A DNA stretch of 32,253 nucleotides from Romboutsia weinsteinii (GTDB lineage Bacteria; Bacillota; Clostridia; Peptostreptococcales; Peptostreptococcaceae): NCBI RefSeq assembly GCF_002250835.2, contig NZ_NOJY02000035.1, positions 1 through 32,253 of the forward strand, given 5' to 3'. The notes below the pieces were generated by a model that ran no database searches, was not told where the DNA came from, and saw nothing but the letters and a program-made list of their open reading frames with translations. The position numbers were made by a program, and so were the translations under genes. Below are positions 1 through 8,134 of this stretch, one piece after another. The stretch's first letter is position 1, and every line of letters begins with the position of its first letter.

Positions 1-1
1 T

Positions 2-823
2 ATCATATATTCTGCCCTATCTCCTTTGGGTAAGGAGTATGGAGATATATTATATAAAGCATTTAATGAAAGATGGATAGATGTTTATTCATCAGAGAAT
101 AAAGTCAGTGGTGGATACTGCTTATCGGTATATGATGATCATCCTTATATACTATTAAATTATAACAATACTTTAGGATCAGTATCTACATTAGCTCATG
201 AATTAGGTCATGCTGCATATGAATATATAAGTTCAAAAAATCAAAATTATTTTAATTCAAATCCATCTATATTTACTCATGAAGTAGCATCGACTACTAA
301 TGAGGCACTACTTTACGAAGTCCTAATAAGAAATGCAAATGATGATAAAGAGAAAGCATATTATATAACACAATATTTGGATTTAATAAAAGACACAGTA
401 TATACTCAGACTATGTATGCAGAGTTTGAAAAAACTATACATGAAATGGTCGAGGATGGTAAAAATGTAAATGCATTAGTTTTAAATGATGTATGGGGTA
501 ATTTATTAAAGAAATATTACGGAAATGATTATGAAGTAGATCAATTATCAATGGTGGGTTGGTCTAGAATACCACATTTTTACAATAGTTTTTATGTTTA
601 TAAGTATGCTACAGGATGTAGCGCTGGGATTAACTTTGCTCAAGATATTTTGAGTAATGGACCTGAAAATTATTTGAACTTCTTGAGAAAAGGAGGCTCT
701 AACTACCCTCTAAATTTATTGAAGGATAGTGGAGTTAATTTATCAAGCACTAAACCGATAGAAAGTACTATCGATAAGTTTGATAGCTTATTAAAAGAAC
801 TAGAAAAGATATTGGAAAAATAA
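2..823 (+). CDS. M3-family oligoendopeptidase (PepF-like), 3' part only
   Basis: The reading frame is open to the window's first bases (codons run from base 2), so the start lies upstream; about 273 C-terminal residues are present. The zinc motif HELGH is at bases 197-211, and a downstream segment, THEVASTTNEAL, supplies the third zinc ligand (Glu) typical of the M3 oligopeptidase family. Enzymes of this family are cytoplasmic zinc endopeptidases that cut short peptides; PepF of Bacillus and Lactococcus has about 600 residues, so just under half is visible. The C-terminal part is Tyr-rich and helical, as in PepF. The internal TTG at base 26 is not a start, because homologous sequence continues upstream of it. 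A strong terminator follows at 866-896. Family assignment is confident; the exact substrate is not readable. Confidence 0.88.
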   Translation: MIYSALSPLGKEYGDILYKAFNERWIDVYSSENKVSGGYCLSVYDDHPYILLNYNNTLGSVSTLAHELGHAAYEYISSKNQNYFNSNPSIFTHEVASTTNEALLYEVLIRNANDDKEKAYYITQYLDLIKDTVYTQTMYAEFEKTIHEMVEDGKNVNALVLNDVWGNLLKKYYGNDYEVDQLSMVGWSRIPHFYNSFYVYKYATGCSAGINFAQDILSNGPENYLNFLRKGGSNYPLNLLKDSGVNLSSTKPIESTIDKFDSLLKELEKILEK

Positions 824-865
824 TATACATGGAAAATACATCCGATTAATGTTAAAATATATATC

Positions 866-896
866 AAAAGTCCTATATTATAGGGCTTTTTGTATA
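866..896 (+). terminator. Intrinsic terminator after the M3 peptidase gene
   Basis: AAAAGTCCTAT pairs with ATAGGGCTTTT (one G-U) around a very short loop, and the T-run follows. It separates the peptidase gene from galU. Confidence 0.85.
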
Positions 897-927
897 TTAA
901 CAATTCTGGTGGAGGGAATAATTAATT

Positions 928-1866
928 ATGCAAATAAAAGTAAAAAAAGCTGTAATACCGGCAGCTGGTTTAGGTACAAGATTTTTGCCAGCGACAAAAG
1001 CTCAACCAAAAGAAATGCTACCGATAGTAGATAAGCCGACTTTACAATATATAATAGAGGAAGCAGTGGCATCTGGTATAGAAGAGATACTGATAATTAC
1101 TGGAAGAAATAAAAAATCGATAGAAGATCATTTTGATAAATCTGTAGAATTAGAACTAGAATTAGAGCAAAAAGGAAAAAAAGAACTTCTAGAAGTAGTA
1201 CAAGGTATATCAAATATGATAAATATACATTATATTAGACAGAAAGAACCTAGAGGGTTAGGAGATGCAATATACTGTGCAAGGCACTTTATAGGAGATG
1301 AGCCATTTGCTGTTATGCTAGGAGATGACATAGTAGATAATGAGGTTCCATGCTTAAAGCAGCTTATAGATGCATATGAAGAGTATAGAACAACTATTTT
1401 AGGTGTACAAAAAGTAGATCCGCAAAATACAGACAAATATGGTGTAATAGCAGCTAAACATATAGAAGATAGAGTTTATAAAGTTAAAGATTTAGTAGAA
1501 AAGCCGGAACCTGGAAAGGCACCTTCAAATATTGCAATATTAGGTAGATATATAATAACACCTGAGATATTTGAAATATTAGAAGATTTACCAACGGGTA
1601 AAGGTGGAGAGGTTCAGCTTACAGATGCTTTAAAAGAATTATCTAAGAAAGAAGCAATGTATGCATACAATTTTGAAGGTAGAAGATATGATGTTGGAGA
1701 CAAATTAGGATTCTTAGAAGCTACGGTAGATTTTGCATTAAAGAAAGAAGAACTTAGAGATGACTTTATAGCATATCTAAAACAAATTTCAGAGAGTGTA
1801 GATAAAAAACCTGCTACTAAGACTAAGGATAAAAAAGAAAAAGTAACTACTAGTGGGGTGAAATAA
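928..1866 (+). CDS. galU: UTP-glucose-1-phosphate uridylyltransferase
   Basis: This 312-residue protein makes UDP-glucose from UTP and glucose-1-phosphate, feeding cell-envelope polysaccharide and glycolipid synthesis in the cytoplasm. The N-terminus has the nucleotidyltransferase signature AAGLGTRFLPATKAQPKEM at about residues 12-30. Further in are FAVMLGDDIV, with the metal-binding Asp, the KPEPGKAPSN segment, and GGEVQLTDAL; length and motifs are those of bacterial GalU. The ATG at 928 follows GGTGGAGGG with an 11-base gap. The last 20 residues are a Lys/Thr-rich tail that is probably disordered. A small membrane-protein gene starts one base after the stop codon, so the two are probably co-transcribed up to the terminator at 1986-2028. 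Confidence 0.95.
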   Translation: MQIKVKKAVIPAAGLGTRFLPATKAQPKEMLPIVDKPTLQYIIEEAVASGIEEILIITGRNKKSIEDHFDKSVELELELEQKGKKELLEVVQGISNMINIHYIRQKEPRGLGDAIYCARHFIGDEPFAVMLGDDIVDNEVPCLKQLIDAYEEYRTTILGVQKVDPQNTDKYGVIAAKHIEDRVYKVKDLVEKPEPGKAPSNIAILGRYIITPEIFEILEDLPTGKGGEVQLTDALKELSKKEAMYAYNFEGRRYDVGDKLGFLEATVDFALKKEELRDDFIAYLKQISESVDKKPATKTKDKKEKVTTSGVK

Positions 1867-1867
1867 G

Positions 1868-1984
1868 TTGTCAAGAGCTAAAAAACAAAAAAAAGCAAAT
1901 AAAATAATAGCAATAAGTATAGCTGCTGTACTTATTATATCAAGTTTAGCAAGTGTTATAAGTATGCTAGCTTCAATGTTTTAA
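1868..1984 (+). CDS. Small single-pass membrane protein (38 aa, DUF4044-like)
   Basis: A TTG-started frame encodes 38 residues: a basic N-terminus (SRAKKQKKANK) followed by one hydrophobic helix from about residue 13 to the end. GGGGTG lies seven bases before the TTG, and a perfect terminator begins just after the stop, so the frame fills the space between galU and its terminator exactly. The layout (Lys-rich head, single helix, no tail) resembles the small DUF4044 proteins of Firmicutes; that family link is from memory and tentative. It should sit in the cytoplasmic membrane with its N-terminus inside. No function can be read from the sequence. Co-transcription with galU hints at an envelope-related role, but that is only inference. 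Confidence 0.65.
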   Translation: MSRAKKQKKANKIIAISIAAVLIISSLASVISMLASMF

Positions 1985-1985
1985 T

Positions 1986-2028
1986 AAAAAAGTCATCTAA
2001 AATATAATTTTAGGTGACTTTTTTATTT
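1986..2028 (+). terminator. Intrinsic terminator after galU and the small membrane protein gene
   Basis: AAAAAAGTCATCTAAAA pairs with TTTTAGGTGACTTTTTT (one G-U) around a five-base loop and ends in a T-run. Confidence 0.9.
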
Positions 2029-2224
2029 AGATCATAAATATAAAGTTAAAGAAAATGCTAAAAAATATACTATAAGTTGTAAGTATTTAATGAAATAAGT
2101 TAAGAAAAACTAAAATAATTGTAAAATAAAGTACACTAATCAAGAAAAAAGTCATATGTATGTTTACTAATTAACAATTGTGATATATAATTTTCATGAA
2201 AGATTACTTAAGGAGATGAACATA

Positions 2225-3223
2225 ATGGATAGAAATTTAGCATTAGAACTTGTTAGAGTAACGGAATCGGCAGCACTAGTATCATCAGGCTTTATGGGAA
2301 AAGGCGATAAAAATGGAGCAGATGGAGCAGCAGTAGAGGCTATGAGAAAAGCCTTTGAATCAGTGAAGATAAATGGTGAAGTTGTAATTGGAGAAGGGGA
2401 ACTAGATGAAGCTCCAATGTTATATGTAGGTGAAAAAGTAGGTATGGCAACTGATGACTGTATGGAAGTAGATATTGCAGTTGACCCATTAGATGGAACT
2501 ACACTAATCGCAAAAGGACTTCCTAATGCTATAGCAGTAATAGCTATGGGTTCTAAAGGAAGTTTATTAAATGCACCAGATACATATATGAAAAAGATAA
2601 TAGTAGGTCCTAAGGCAAAAGGTTGTATTGATTTAAATAAGAGTGCAGAAGAGAATATTATAAATGTTGCAAAAGCACTTGGTAAAAAGCCAAGTCAAAT
2701 GACAATAACTGTTCAAGATAGGGAAAGACACGATTATATAGTAGATGCAGCAAGAAAATTAGGTGCTAGAATAAAGATGTTTGGTGACGGGGATGTTGCA
2801 ACTGGAATAGCTACTTGTTTTGAAGATACAGGTATAGATATGCTTATGGGAATCGGTGGAGGACCAGAGGGTGTTATAACAGCAGCTGCTATAAAATGTA
2901 TGGGTGGAGATATGCAAGCACAGATATATCCATTAAGTGATCAAGAAAGAGAAAGGTGTCATGAGATGGGATTCTCTGATGAAGATATACAAAAGGTATT
3001 AACGATAGAGGATTTAGCAAAAGGTGATGACTTATTCTTCGCAGCAACGGGTATTACAGAGGGAGACTTACTAAAGGGAGTAAGACTTAATGGAAATAAT
3101 CAGGCTACAACTCAATCTGTAGTTATGAGAGCTAAAACGGGTACAATAAGATTTGTAGATGCAATACACAACTTAAATAAAAATGAATTATTAGTTGAGC
3201 TTATGGCTAAATATGAAGCTTAA
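2225..3223 (+). CDS. glpX: Fructose-1,6-bisphosphatase, class II (GlpX)
   Basis: This 332-residue enzyme removes the 1-phosphate from fructose-1,6-bisphosphate in gluconeogenesis. The class II signatures are present: GEVVIGEGELDEAPMLYVGE, then DPLDGTT with metal-binding acidic residues, and GIGGGPEGV near the middle. Length fits the family (about 320-335). I chose the ATG at 2225 because AAGGAG ends nine bases before it and homologues begin MDRNLALE. An in-frame ATG at 2216 touches the Shine-Dalgarno sequence and the frame's earlier ATG at 2180 has none. The gene stands alone between terminators at 1986-2028 and 3241-3276. A TATAAT at 2186-2191 may be its -10 box, but the -35 is poor. Confidence 0.95.
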   Translation: MDRNLALELVRVTESAALVSSGFMGKGDKNGADGAAVEAMRKAFESVKINGEVVIGEGELDEAPMLYVGEKVGMATDDCMEVDIAVDPLDGTTLIAKGLPNAIAVIAMGSKGSLLNAPDTYMKKIIVGPKAKGCIDLNKSAEENIINVAKALGKKPSQMTITVQDRERHDYIVDAARKLGARIKMFGDGDVATGIATCFEDTGIDMLMGIGGGPEGVITAAAIKCMGGDMQAQIYPLSDQERERCHEMGFSDEDIQKVLTIEDLAKGDDLFFAATGITEGDLLKGVRLNGNNQATTQSVVMRAKTGTIRFVDAIHNLNKNELLVELMAKYEA

Positions 3224-3240
3224 ACAAAATGACTAATATA

Positions 3241-3276
3241 AAATGGACAGTGATTAAATATTGCTGTCTATTTTTA
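3241..3276 (+). terminator. Intrinsic terminator after glpX
   Basis: AAATGGACAG pairs with CTGTCTATTT (one G-U) around a 13-base loop, with T residues following. Confidence 0.75.
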
Positions 3277-3403
3277 GTGCAGAAATATTGCAAATATTAC
3301 TTAAAATGAATATTAAGCTTCTATCAAAAACTAGCATGAAATATTGTATTCATAATATATACAAAGATTAAAGTTATATAGAAGGTGTTTTAAATTTTAT
3401 TTA

Positions 3404-3433
3404 TTGACCATAATATAGTAGTAGTGATATTAT
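3404..3433 (+). promoter_or_regulatory. Predicted sigma-A promoter for rho
   Basis: TTGACC (3404-3409), an 18-base spacer and TATTAT (3428-3433) preceded by TGA, i.e. an extended -10. It would give a leader of about 85 nt before the rho start. The rest of the roughly 240-base gap after the glpX terminator is A/T-rich, and I see no other clear element in it. Confidence 0.55.
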
Positions 3434-3523
3434 TAGAATTAATTGTTATAGATTAAACTTTTCTTTTTCACACCTTTAATTTCCAAGAAAAAATAGAAAG
3501 ATGAATAGATGAGGAGGATTTCT

Positions 3524-5029
3524 TTGAGTATAGATAATTTAACATTAGACGAGTTACAAGAAAAAACGTTAACTCAATTAAAAGATATTGCAAAAGAAAT
3601 AAACATAAAGTCGATAAGTAAATATAAAAAAAGTGAATTAGCTGAAATTATAGCTGAAAATATAAATAAGAATAATGTGGAAGTGAAGAAAGTTGTGGAG
3701 CAAGTAAAAGAAGACGTTAAACCGGAAACTAAACCATATGTAAAACCATACACTGCTCGTACATCAGATAATAATAGACCTAATAGAGATACTAGGCAAC
3801 AAAATTCGGATTACAAAGGTACGGGTATAGATAATAGAAATTTAAGAAATAATAACAGCAAGCCTTATTACGCTACAAAAGTTGTAGATGAATCTAAGAT
3901 AGTAGATGAATTTAATACTTCTAAAGAAGATGAGGTAATGGGAGTATTAGAAATATTACCCGATGGATTTGGATTTTTAAGAGGATCAAACTATTTATCT
4001 ACAGAAGGCGATGTATATGTATCTCCATCTCAAATAAGAAGATTCAATATGAAAACAGGGGATAAAGTTAAAGGTATAACTAGACATCCTAAAAGTGGAG
4101 AGAAATTTAGAGCGTTACTTTACGTGCAAAAAATAAATGATGAAAATCCAGATACTGCAATACAAAGAAAAGCTTTTGAAACATTAACACCAATATATCC
4201 AGAGGAAAGATTAACTTTAGAAAAAAGTCAAAATGAAATATCTACAAGGTTAATTGACTTAATATCTCCTATTGGTAAGGGGCAAAGAGGATTAATAGTT
4301 GCACCACCTAAAGCTGGTAAAACTATATTACTTAAGAGTGTAGCAAACAGCATAGCAAAGAATCACCCAAATGTTGAGCTTATAGTACTTCTTATTGATG
4401 AAAGACCTGAAGAGGTTACTGATATGAGAGAATCTATAAATGGAGATGTAATATACTCTACTTTTGACCAAGTATCTAGTCATCACGTTAAGGTTGCAGA
4501 GATGGTTCTAAACAGAGCTCAAAGATTAGTTGAGCATGGGAAAGACGTTGTGATATTACTAGATAGTATAACAAGACTTGCTAGAGCGTACAACTTAACT
4601 ATATCACCAACAGGAAGAACATTATCTGGAGGTCTTGATCCAGGAGCACTACATGGACCTAAGAAATTCTTTGGTGCAGCTAGAAATATTAGACAAGGTG
4701 GTTCATTAACAATACTTGCAACTGCACTTGTAGAGACTGGGTCTAGAATGGACGATGTAATCTTTGAAGAATTCAAAGGTACTGGTAACATGGAATTACA
4801 CTTAGATAGAAAGTTAGCTGAAAAGAGGATCTTCCCAGCTGTAGATATTTATAAGTCTGGTACAAGAAGAGAAGACTTATTACTAAGCGAACAAGAGAAA
4901 TCAGCATTATGGAGATTAAGAAGAGAAATGAGTAACAACTCTGTGTTAGAGGTTACTGATAAAGTGATAGAATTATTAAAAAGAACGAAGAATAACGACG
5001 AATTTATAAAATCTATAAAGGCACTTTAA
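3524..5029 (+). CDS. rho: Transcription termination factor Rho, with Asn-rich N-terminal insert
   Basis: Rho is a hexameric RNA-dependent ATPase that ends transcription of untranslated RNA. In this 501-residue protein the order is: a Rho-N helical domain (residues 1-45), a charged and Asn/Gln-rich insert (about 50-130), the RNA-binding cold-shock domain (about 137-210, [14 protein letters not shown]), and the ATPase core. The Walker A motif APPKAGKT is at 260-267, followed by [12 protein letters not shown] and the Q- and R-loop region. I chose the TTG at 3524 because GAGGAGG precedes it; the ATG at 3509 lies upstream of that Shine-Dalgarno sequence. The insert makes it longer than E. coli Rho (419). 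No terminator is seen right after it, and rpmE follows with its own promoter. Confidence 0.96.
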   Translation: MSIDNLTLDELQEKTLTQLKDIAKEINIKSISKYKKSELAEIIAENINKNNVEVKKVVEQVKEDVKPETKPYVKPYTARTSDNNRPNRDTRQQNSDYKGTGIDNRNLRNNNSKPYYATKVVDESKIVDEFNTSKEDEVMGVLEILPDGFGFLRGSNYLSTEGDVYVSPSQIRRFNMKTGDKVKGITRHPKSGEKFRALLYVQKINDENPDTAIQRKAFETLTPIYPEERLTLEKSQNEISTRLIDLISPIGKGQRGLIVAPPKAGKTILLKSVANSIAKNHPNVELIVLLIDERPEEVTDMRESINGDVIYSTFDQVSSHHVKVAEMVLNRAQRLVEHGKDVVILLDSITRLARAYNLTISPTGRTLSGGLDPGALHGPKKFFGAARNIRQGGSLTILATALVETGSRMDDVIFEEFKGTGNMELHLDRKLAEKRIFPAVDIYKSGTRREDLLLSEQEKSALWRLRREMSNNSVLEVTDKVIELLKRTKNNDEFIKSIKAL

Positions 5030-5045
5030 ACTACTTAAAAACTCC

Positions 5046-5074
5046 TTGTACCTATAAAAAACTTATGTTATAAT
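5046..5074 (+). promoter_or_regulatory. Predicted strong promoter for rpmE
   Basis: TTGTAC (5046-5051), a 17-base spacer and TATAAT (5069-5074), with TGT directly before the -10 (extended -10). It lies within 20 bases of the rho stop codon, so rpmE can be transcribed on its own. Confidence 0.7.
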
Positions 5075-5147
5075 AGGATAGTTGATAATGTAAAAATAAA
5101 AAAATTAATATAATTAATTTGAAAAATAAAGAGAAGAGGTGACTATA

Positions 5148-5348
5148 ATGCAAAAAGATATACAACCAAAATATAACTTAGTTGAAGTACGTTGTGCTTG
5201 TGGAAACACATTCGTTGCGGGGTCAACTAACGACGAAATAAAAATAGAAATATGTTCTGAGTGCCATCCTTTCTATACTGGAAAGCAAAAGAATATAGAA
5301 GCTGGTGGAAGAATAGACAAGTTCAAGAAGAGATTCAAAATGGACTAG
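5148..5348 (+). CDS. rpmE: 50S ribosomal protein L31, zinc-binding (C+) form
   Basis: This 66-residue protein is a component of the large ribosomal subunit, where it contributes to the bridge to the 30S subunit. Cysteines at positions 16, 18, 36 and 39 (RCACGNTF and ICSECH) are the zinc set of the C+ form, as opposed to the zinc-free YtiA/RpmE2 form. [11 protein letters not shown] near the C-terminus is typical. I chose the ATG at 5148 because the upstream in-frame GTG at 5139 is part of the ribosome binding site AGAGGTG. It has its own promoter at 5046-5074 and a terminator at 5362-5391, so it is a single-gene unit behind rho, an arrangement common in Firmicutes. Confidence 0.96.
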   Translation: MQKDIQPKYNLVEVRCACGNTFVAGSTNDEIKIEICSECHPFYTGKQKNIEAGGRIDKFKKRFKMD

Positions 5349-5361
5349 TCTTTATAAATGT

Positions 5362-5391
5362 GGAGTTGGGCAGCCAACTCCTATTTTATTT
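5362..5391 (+). terminator. Intrinsic terminator after rpmE
   Basis: GGAGTTGG pairs perfectly with CCAACTCC around GCAG, followed by TATTTTATTT. Confidence 0.88.
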
Positions 5392-5433
5392 CAAATAACA
5401 CCATATATTACATCTAAAATTAGTTGGTAAATA

Positions 5434-5463
5434 TTGGTTAATAAACTTAAAATTATCTAAAAT
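5434..5463 (+). promoter_or_regulatory. Possible promoter for tdk
   Basis: TTGGTT (5434-5439), 18 bases, TAAAAT (5458-5463). If real, the 58-bp repeats just downstream would lie in the tdk leader RNA. The match is moderate and the region is A/T-rich, so chance similarity is possible. Confidence 0.3.
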
Positions 5464-5492
5464 TGACTAAGTGAACAGGATAAAGTAAGTTC

Positions 5493-5608
5493 TAAGCAGC
5501 AGGATACGAACCTGTTGAGCAGACGTTGGCGTTATAAACGAAGTGAATTTTAAGCAACGGGATGTGAACTTGCTGAACAGACGTTGGCGTGATGAACGAA
5601 GTGAATTT
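5493..5608. repeat. Two tandem copies of a 58-bp repeat of unknown type
   Basis: Unit 1 is 5493-5550 and unit 2 is 5551-5608, directly abutting, with 49 of 58 positions identical by hand count and eight of the nine differences being transitions. The most conserved stretch is CAGACGTTGGCGT, then AACGAAGTGAATTT. Unit 1 can fold CAGCAGG against CCTGTTG; unit 2 keeps part of that stem. Each unit also has CGTT facing AACG around a nine-base loop. The block is visibly richer in G and C than the flanks. A 58-base period is not a multiple of three, which argues against a repeated coding segment. Immediately after it comes the tdk ribosome binding site. Confidence 0.85.
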
Positions 5609-5626
5609 TTATAGGGGGTTTCAGTT

Positions 5627-6202
5627 ATGTACAGACCAATTAACCACGGATATATAGAAGCTGTAATAGGGCCGATGTATAGTGGAAAAAGTGAAGAACT
5701 TATAAGAAGATTAAAAAGAGCAAAGATAGCGAAGCAAAATGTTATAGTTTTTAAGCCTCAAATAGATGACAGATACAGCAAGGATGATGTAGTTTCTCAT
5801 AGTGGAGATAGTATAAATGCTATTCCAATTAGTAACTCATCTGATATATATAAATTTATAGATAATAAGACCCAAGTAGTTGGTATAGATGAAGTTCAGT
5901 TCTTTGATGTTGAAATAGTAGACGTAGCAGTAGACTTAGCTGATAAGGGAATAAGAGTAATCGCAGCTGGTCTTGATATGGATTTTAAGGGTGAGCCATT
6001 TGGGCCTACTCCAAGATTATTAGCGATGGCTGAATTTGTTGATAAGATACAAGCTATATGTTCTGTTTGTGGACAACCTGCGACTAGATCTCAAAGACTA
6101 ATCAATGGTGAACCAGCAAAATATGATGATCCTATCATACAAGTAGGAGCAGTAGAAAGCTATGAAGCAAGATGTAGAAAATGTCATGTAGTATGTAAAT
6201 AA
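5627..6202 (+). CDS. tdk: Thymidine kinase (type II)
   Basis: This 191-residue enzyme phosphorylates thymidine to dTMP in the cytoplasmic pyrimidine salvage pathway. It shows the P-loop GPMYSGKS at residues 15-22, DEVQFF at 88-93 with the catalytic Glu89, and the four zinc cysteines C145, C148, C183 and C186 of the type II (human TK1-like) family. Length is normal. The ATG at 5627 follows the ribosome binding site AGGGGG. Upstream lies the 58-bp tandem repeat, and a long-stem terminator follows at 6221-6277, so it is probably monocistronic. Confidence 0.96.
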   Translation: MYRPINHGYIEAVIGPMYSGKSEELIRRLKRAKIAKQNVIVFKPQIDDRYSKDDVVSHSGDSINAIPISNSSDIYKFIDNKTQVVGIDEVQFFDVEIVDVAVDLADKGIRVIAAGLDMDFKGEPFGPTPRLLAMAEFVDKIQAICSVCGQPATRSQRLINGEPAKYDDPIIQVGAVESYEARCRKCHVVCK

Positions 6203-6220
6203 ATATAAAATATATAGATA

Positions 6221-6277
6221 TCCCTTTGAAGTGAGACAAATAAGTGTTATATACTCTACTTTAAAGGGAATTTTTAT
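6221..6277 (+). terminator. Intrinsic terminator after tdk
   Basis: TCCCTTTGAAGT pairs with ACTTTAAAGGGA (one G-U) around a loop of about 25 bases, followed by a T-run. Confidence 0.8.
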
Positions 6278-6328
6278 ATTATAATATAAATTAGTAACTT
6301 ATTTTACAAATTTAAAAGAGGTGAGAAT

Positions 6329-7228
6329 ATGAAAAAACAGACAGTAGGGGGTCAAGCTGTAATCGAAGGTGTAATGATGCAGTCTAAAGATAAAAGAGCT
6401 ATAGCAGTAAGAAAAAGCGATGGCGAAATAGTAATTAAAAAAAATAAAATAAAAAGTTGGATAAATGAAAAGAATATAGATAAAATACCTTTTGTTAGAG
6501 GATCATTCATATTGATAGAAACAATGTTAGAAGGAGTTAAGAGTTTAAACTTTTCTTCTGATTTCTTTATGGAAGATGAGGAAGAAGATGCATTTGATAG
6601 ATTTATCAAAAAAATATTTAAGGATAAAGCAAATGATGTAACTATGGGATTAACCGTAGCCTTATCTTTAATTTTATCAGTAGGTTTATTTGTTCTAATT
6701 CCAACGGCTGTTGGTGGGATGTTCTCAAGATTAATATCTAATGACTTAATACTTAATTTAATTGAGGGGTTTATTAGGATAAGTATTTTATTTATTTACA
6801 TAGTATTAATTTCAAAAAATAAAGATATTGCAAGAGTATACCAGTATCATGGCGCGGAGCATAAATCTATATATTGTTATGAAAATGATTTAGAACTTAC
6901 AGTAGAAAATGCAAGACCTTTTACTACTCTTCATCCAAGATGTGGAACTAATTTTTTATTTATAGTAATGTCCACATCTATAATACTATTTTCATTCTTT
7001 GGATGGCCAAATCCACTTGCTAGAATAGCTATGAGAATAATATGCATACCGATAGTAGCGGGAATATCTTACGAAATAATTAGATTTCTTGGGAAATACA
7101 ACAATATATTTACTAAAATTATTGCATACCCAGGTATGATGCTACAAAAATTTACAACAAAAGAACCAGATGATGATCAGTTAGAAGTTGCATTAGCTGC
7201 ATTAAAGGCTGTATTAGATGAGAAATAG
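6329..7228 (+). CDS. DUF1385 membrane protein (YqhQ family)
   Basis: The 299 residues match the DUF1385/YqhQ family, whose function is not established to my knowledge. The start, VGGQAVIEGVMMQ (residues 6-18), is the family hallmark. Conserved polar motifs follow at HGAEHK (174-179) and HPRCGTNF (202-209); their His, Glu and Cys residues could bind a metal, which is inference. Hydrophobic segments near residues 104-131, 141-162, 207-224 and 232-252 indicate an integral membrane protein. AGAGGTG precedes the ATG. prmC starts 12 bases after the stop and prfA follows, so this gene heads a likely three-gene operon. The same neighbourhood of DUF1385 and release-factor genes is common in Clostridia. 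Confidence 0.85.
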   Translation: MKKQTVGGQAVIEGVMMQSKDKRAIAVRKSDGEIVIKKNKIKSWINEKNIDKIPFVRGSFILIETMLEGVKSLNFSSDFFMEDEEEDAFDRFIKKIFKDKANDVTMGLTVALSLILSVGLFVLIPTAVGGMFSRLISNDLILNLIEGFIRISILFIYIVLISKNKDIARVYQYHGAEHKSIYCYENDLELTVENARPFTTLHPRCGTNFLFIVMSTSIILFSFFGWPNPLARIAMRIICIPIVAGISYEIIRFLGKYNNIFTKIIAYPGMMLQKFTTKEPDDDQLEVALAALKAVLDEK

Positions 7229-7239
7229 AGGAGATATTA

Positions 7240-8091
7240 ATGACAATAAGAGATATAATTATAAAATACTCAGATGAGCTTAAGGAGATAAGTGATACTC
7301 CTAGATTAGATATAGAATTATTATTACAGAAGGCTCTTGGAGATGTAGATAGATTATATATACACATGAATATTAATAAAAAGCTAACGACAGAAGAAGA
7401 AGAAAGTTTCTTAGTGTTGATGAAAGATAGATTAGAAGGAAGACCAATAGCTTATATTGTAGGAAATCGAGAATTTATGGGATTAGATTTTTTTGTTAAA
7501 GAAGGAGTATTAATTCCTAGACCGGATACAGAACCTTTAGTGGAAGAAGTTATAGAGCTTTGCAAGGAGAAAGAAGAAGTAAATATATTAGATATAGGAA
7601 CAGGATCTGGAGCTATAACAGTAAGCTTAGCTAAATATATAGAAAAATCTAGATTAACATCATTTGATATATCAGATATTGCATTAGAGGTAGGTAAGAA
7701 AAATGCTATATCAAATGAAGTAAATCAAAAAATAGATTTTATAAAGTCAGATTTATTTACTGCTATAAGAGGCAAAAATATAAAATTTGATATTATAGTG
7801 TCTAATCCTCCGTATATACCTAAGGCAGATATAGATACTTTACATATGCAGGTAAAAGACTATGAGCCATATACAGCCCTAGAGGGAGGGGAAGATGGAT
7901 TAGATTTTTATAGAGATATAACAGAACAGTCTAAAGATTACATAAGTAAAAATGGTATTTTAGCTTATGAAGTAGGTCATGATCAAGCTCAAGATGTAGC
8001 GGAGATTATGAAGAATAATGGATATACTAAAATATATACTAAGAAGGATATACAGGGCATCGATAGAGTTGTTATAGGGTTTAAACTATGA
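7240..8091 (+). CDS. prmC: Peptide chain release factor N5-glutamine methyltransferase
   Basis: PrmC uses S-adenosylmethionine to methylate the Gln of the GGQ motif in release factors, raising the efficiency of peptide release. The 283-residue protein has a helical N-terminal substrate-binding domain (about 1-85), the SAM-binding motif ILDIGTGSGAI at 116-126, and the catalytic NPPY at 189-192. The signature IPRPDTEPLVEE appears before the SAM site. GAGGAG lies just upstream of the ATG. Its substrate RF1 is encoded by the next gene, prfA, 43 bases downstream, which supports the assignment. Confidence 0.95.
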   Translation: MTIRDIIIKYSDELKEISDTPRLDIELLLQKALGDVDRLYIHMNINKKLTTEEEESFLVLMKDRLEGRPIAYIVGNREFMGLDFFVKEGVLIPRPDTEPLVEEVIELCKEKEEVNILDIGTGSGAITVSLAKYIEKSRLTSFDISDIALEVGKKNAISNEVNQKIDFIKSDLFTAIRGKNIKFDIIVSNPPYIPKADIDTLHMQVKDYEPYTALEGGEDGLDFYRDITEQSKDYISKNGILAYEVGHDQAQDVAEIMKNNGYTKIYTKKDIQGIDRVVIGFKL

Positions 8092-8134
8092 TATAATGAA
8101 AAATTGATATGCTACAATTAAAGAGGTGAAAAGT

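Noticed and set aside
849..1034. Small plus-strand open frame overlapping the start of galU
   Set aside because: It spans a terminator and the galU ribosome binding site and has no Shine-Dalgarno sequence of its own.
5493..5608. Possible CRISPR array or repeated coding segment
   Set aside because: Only two units directly abut with no spacers, no cas genes are nearby, and 58 is not a multiple of three.
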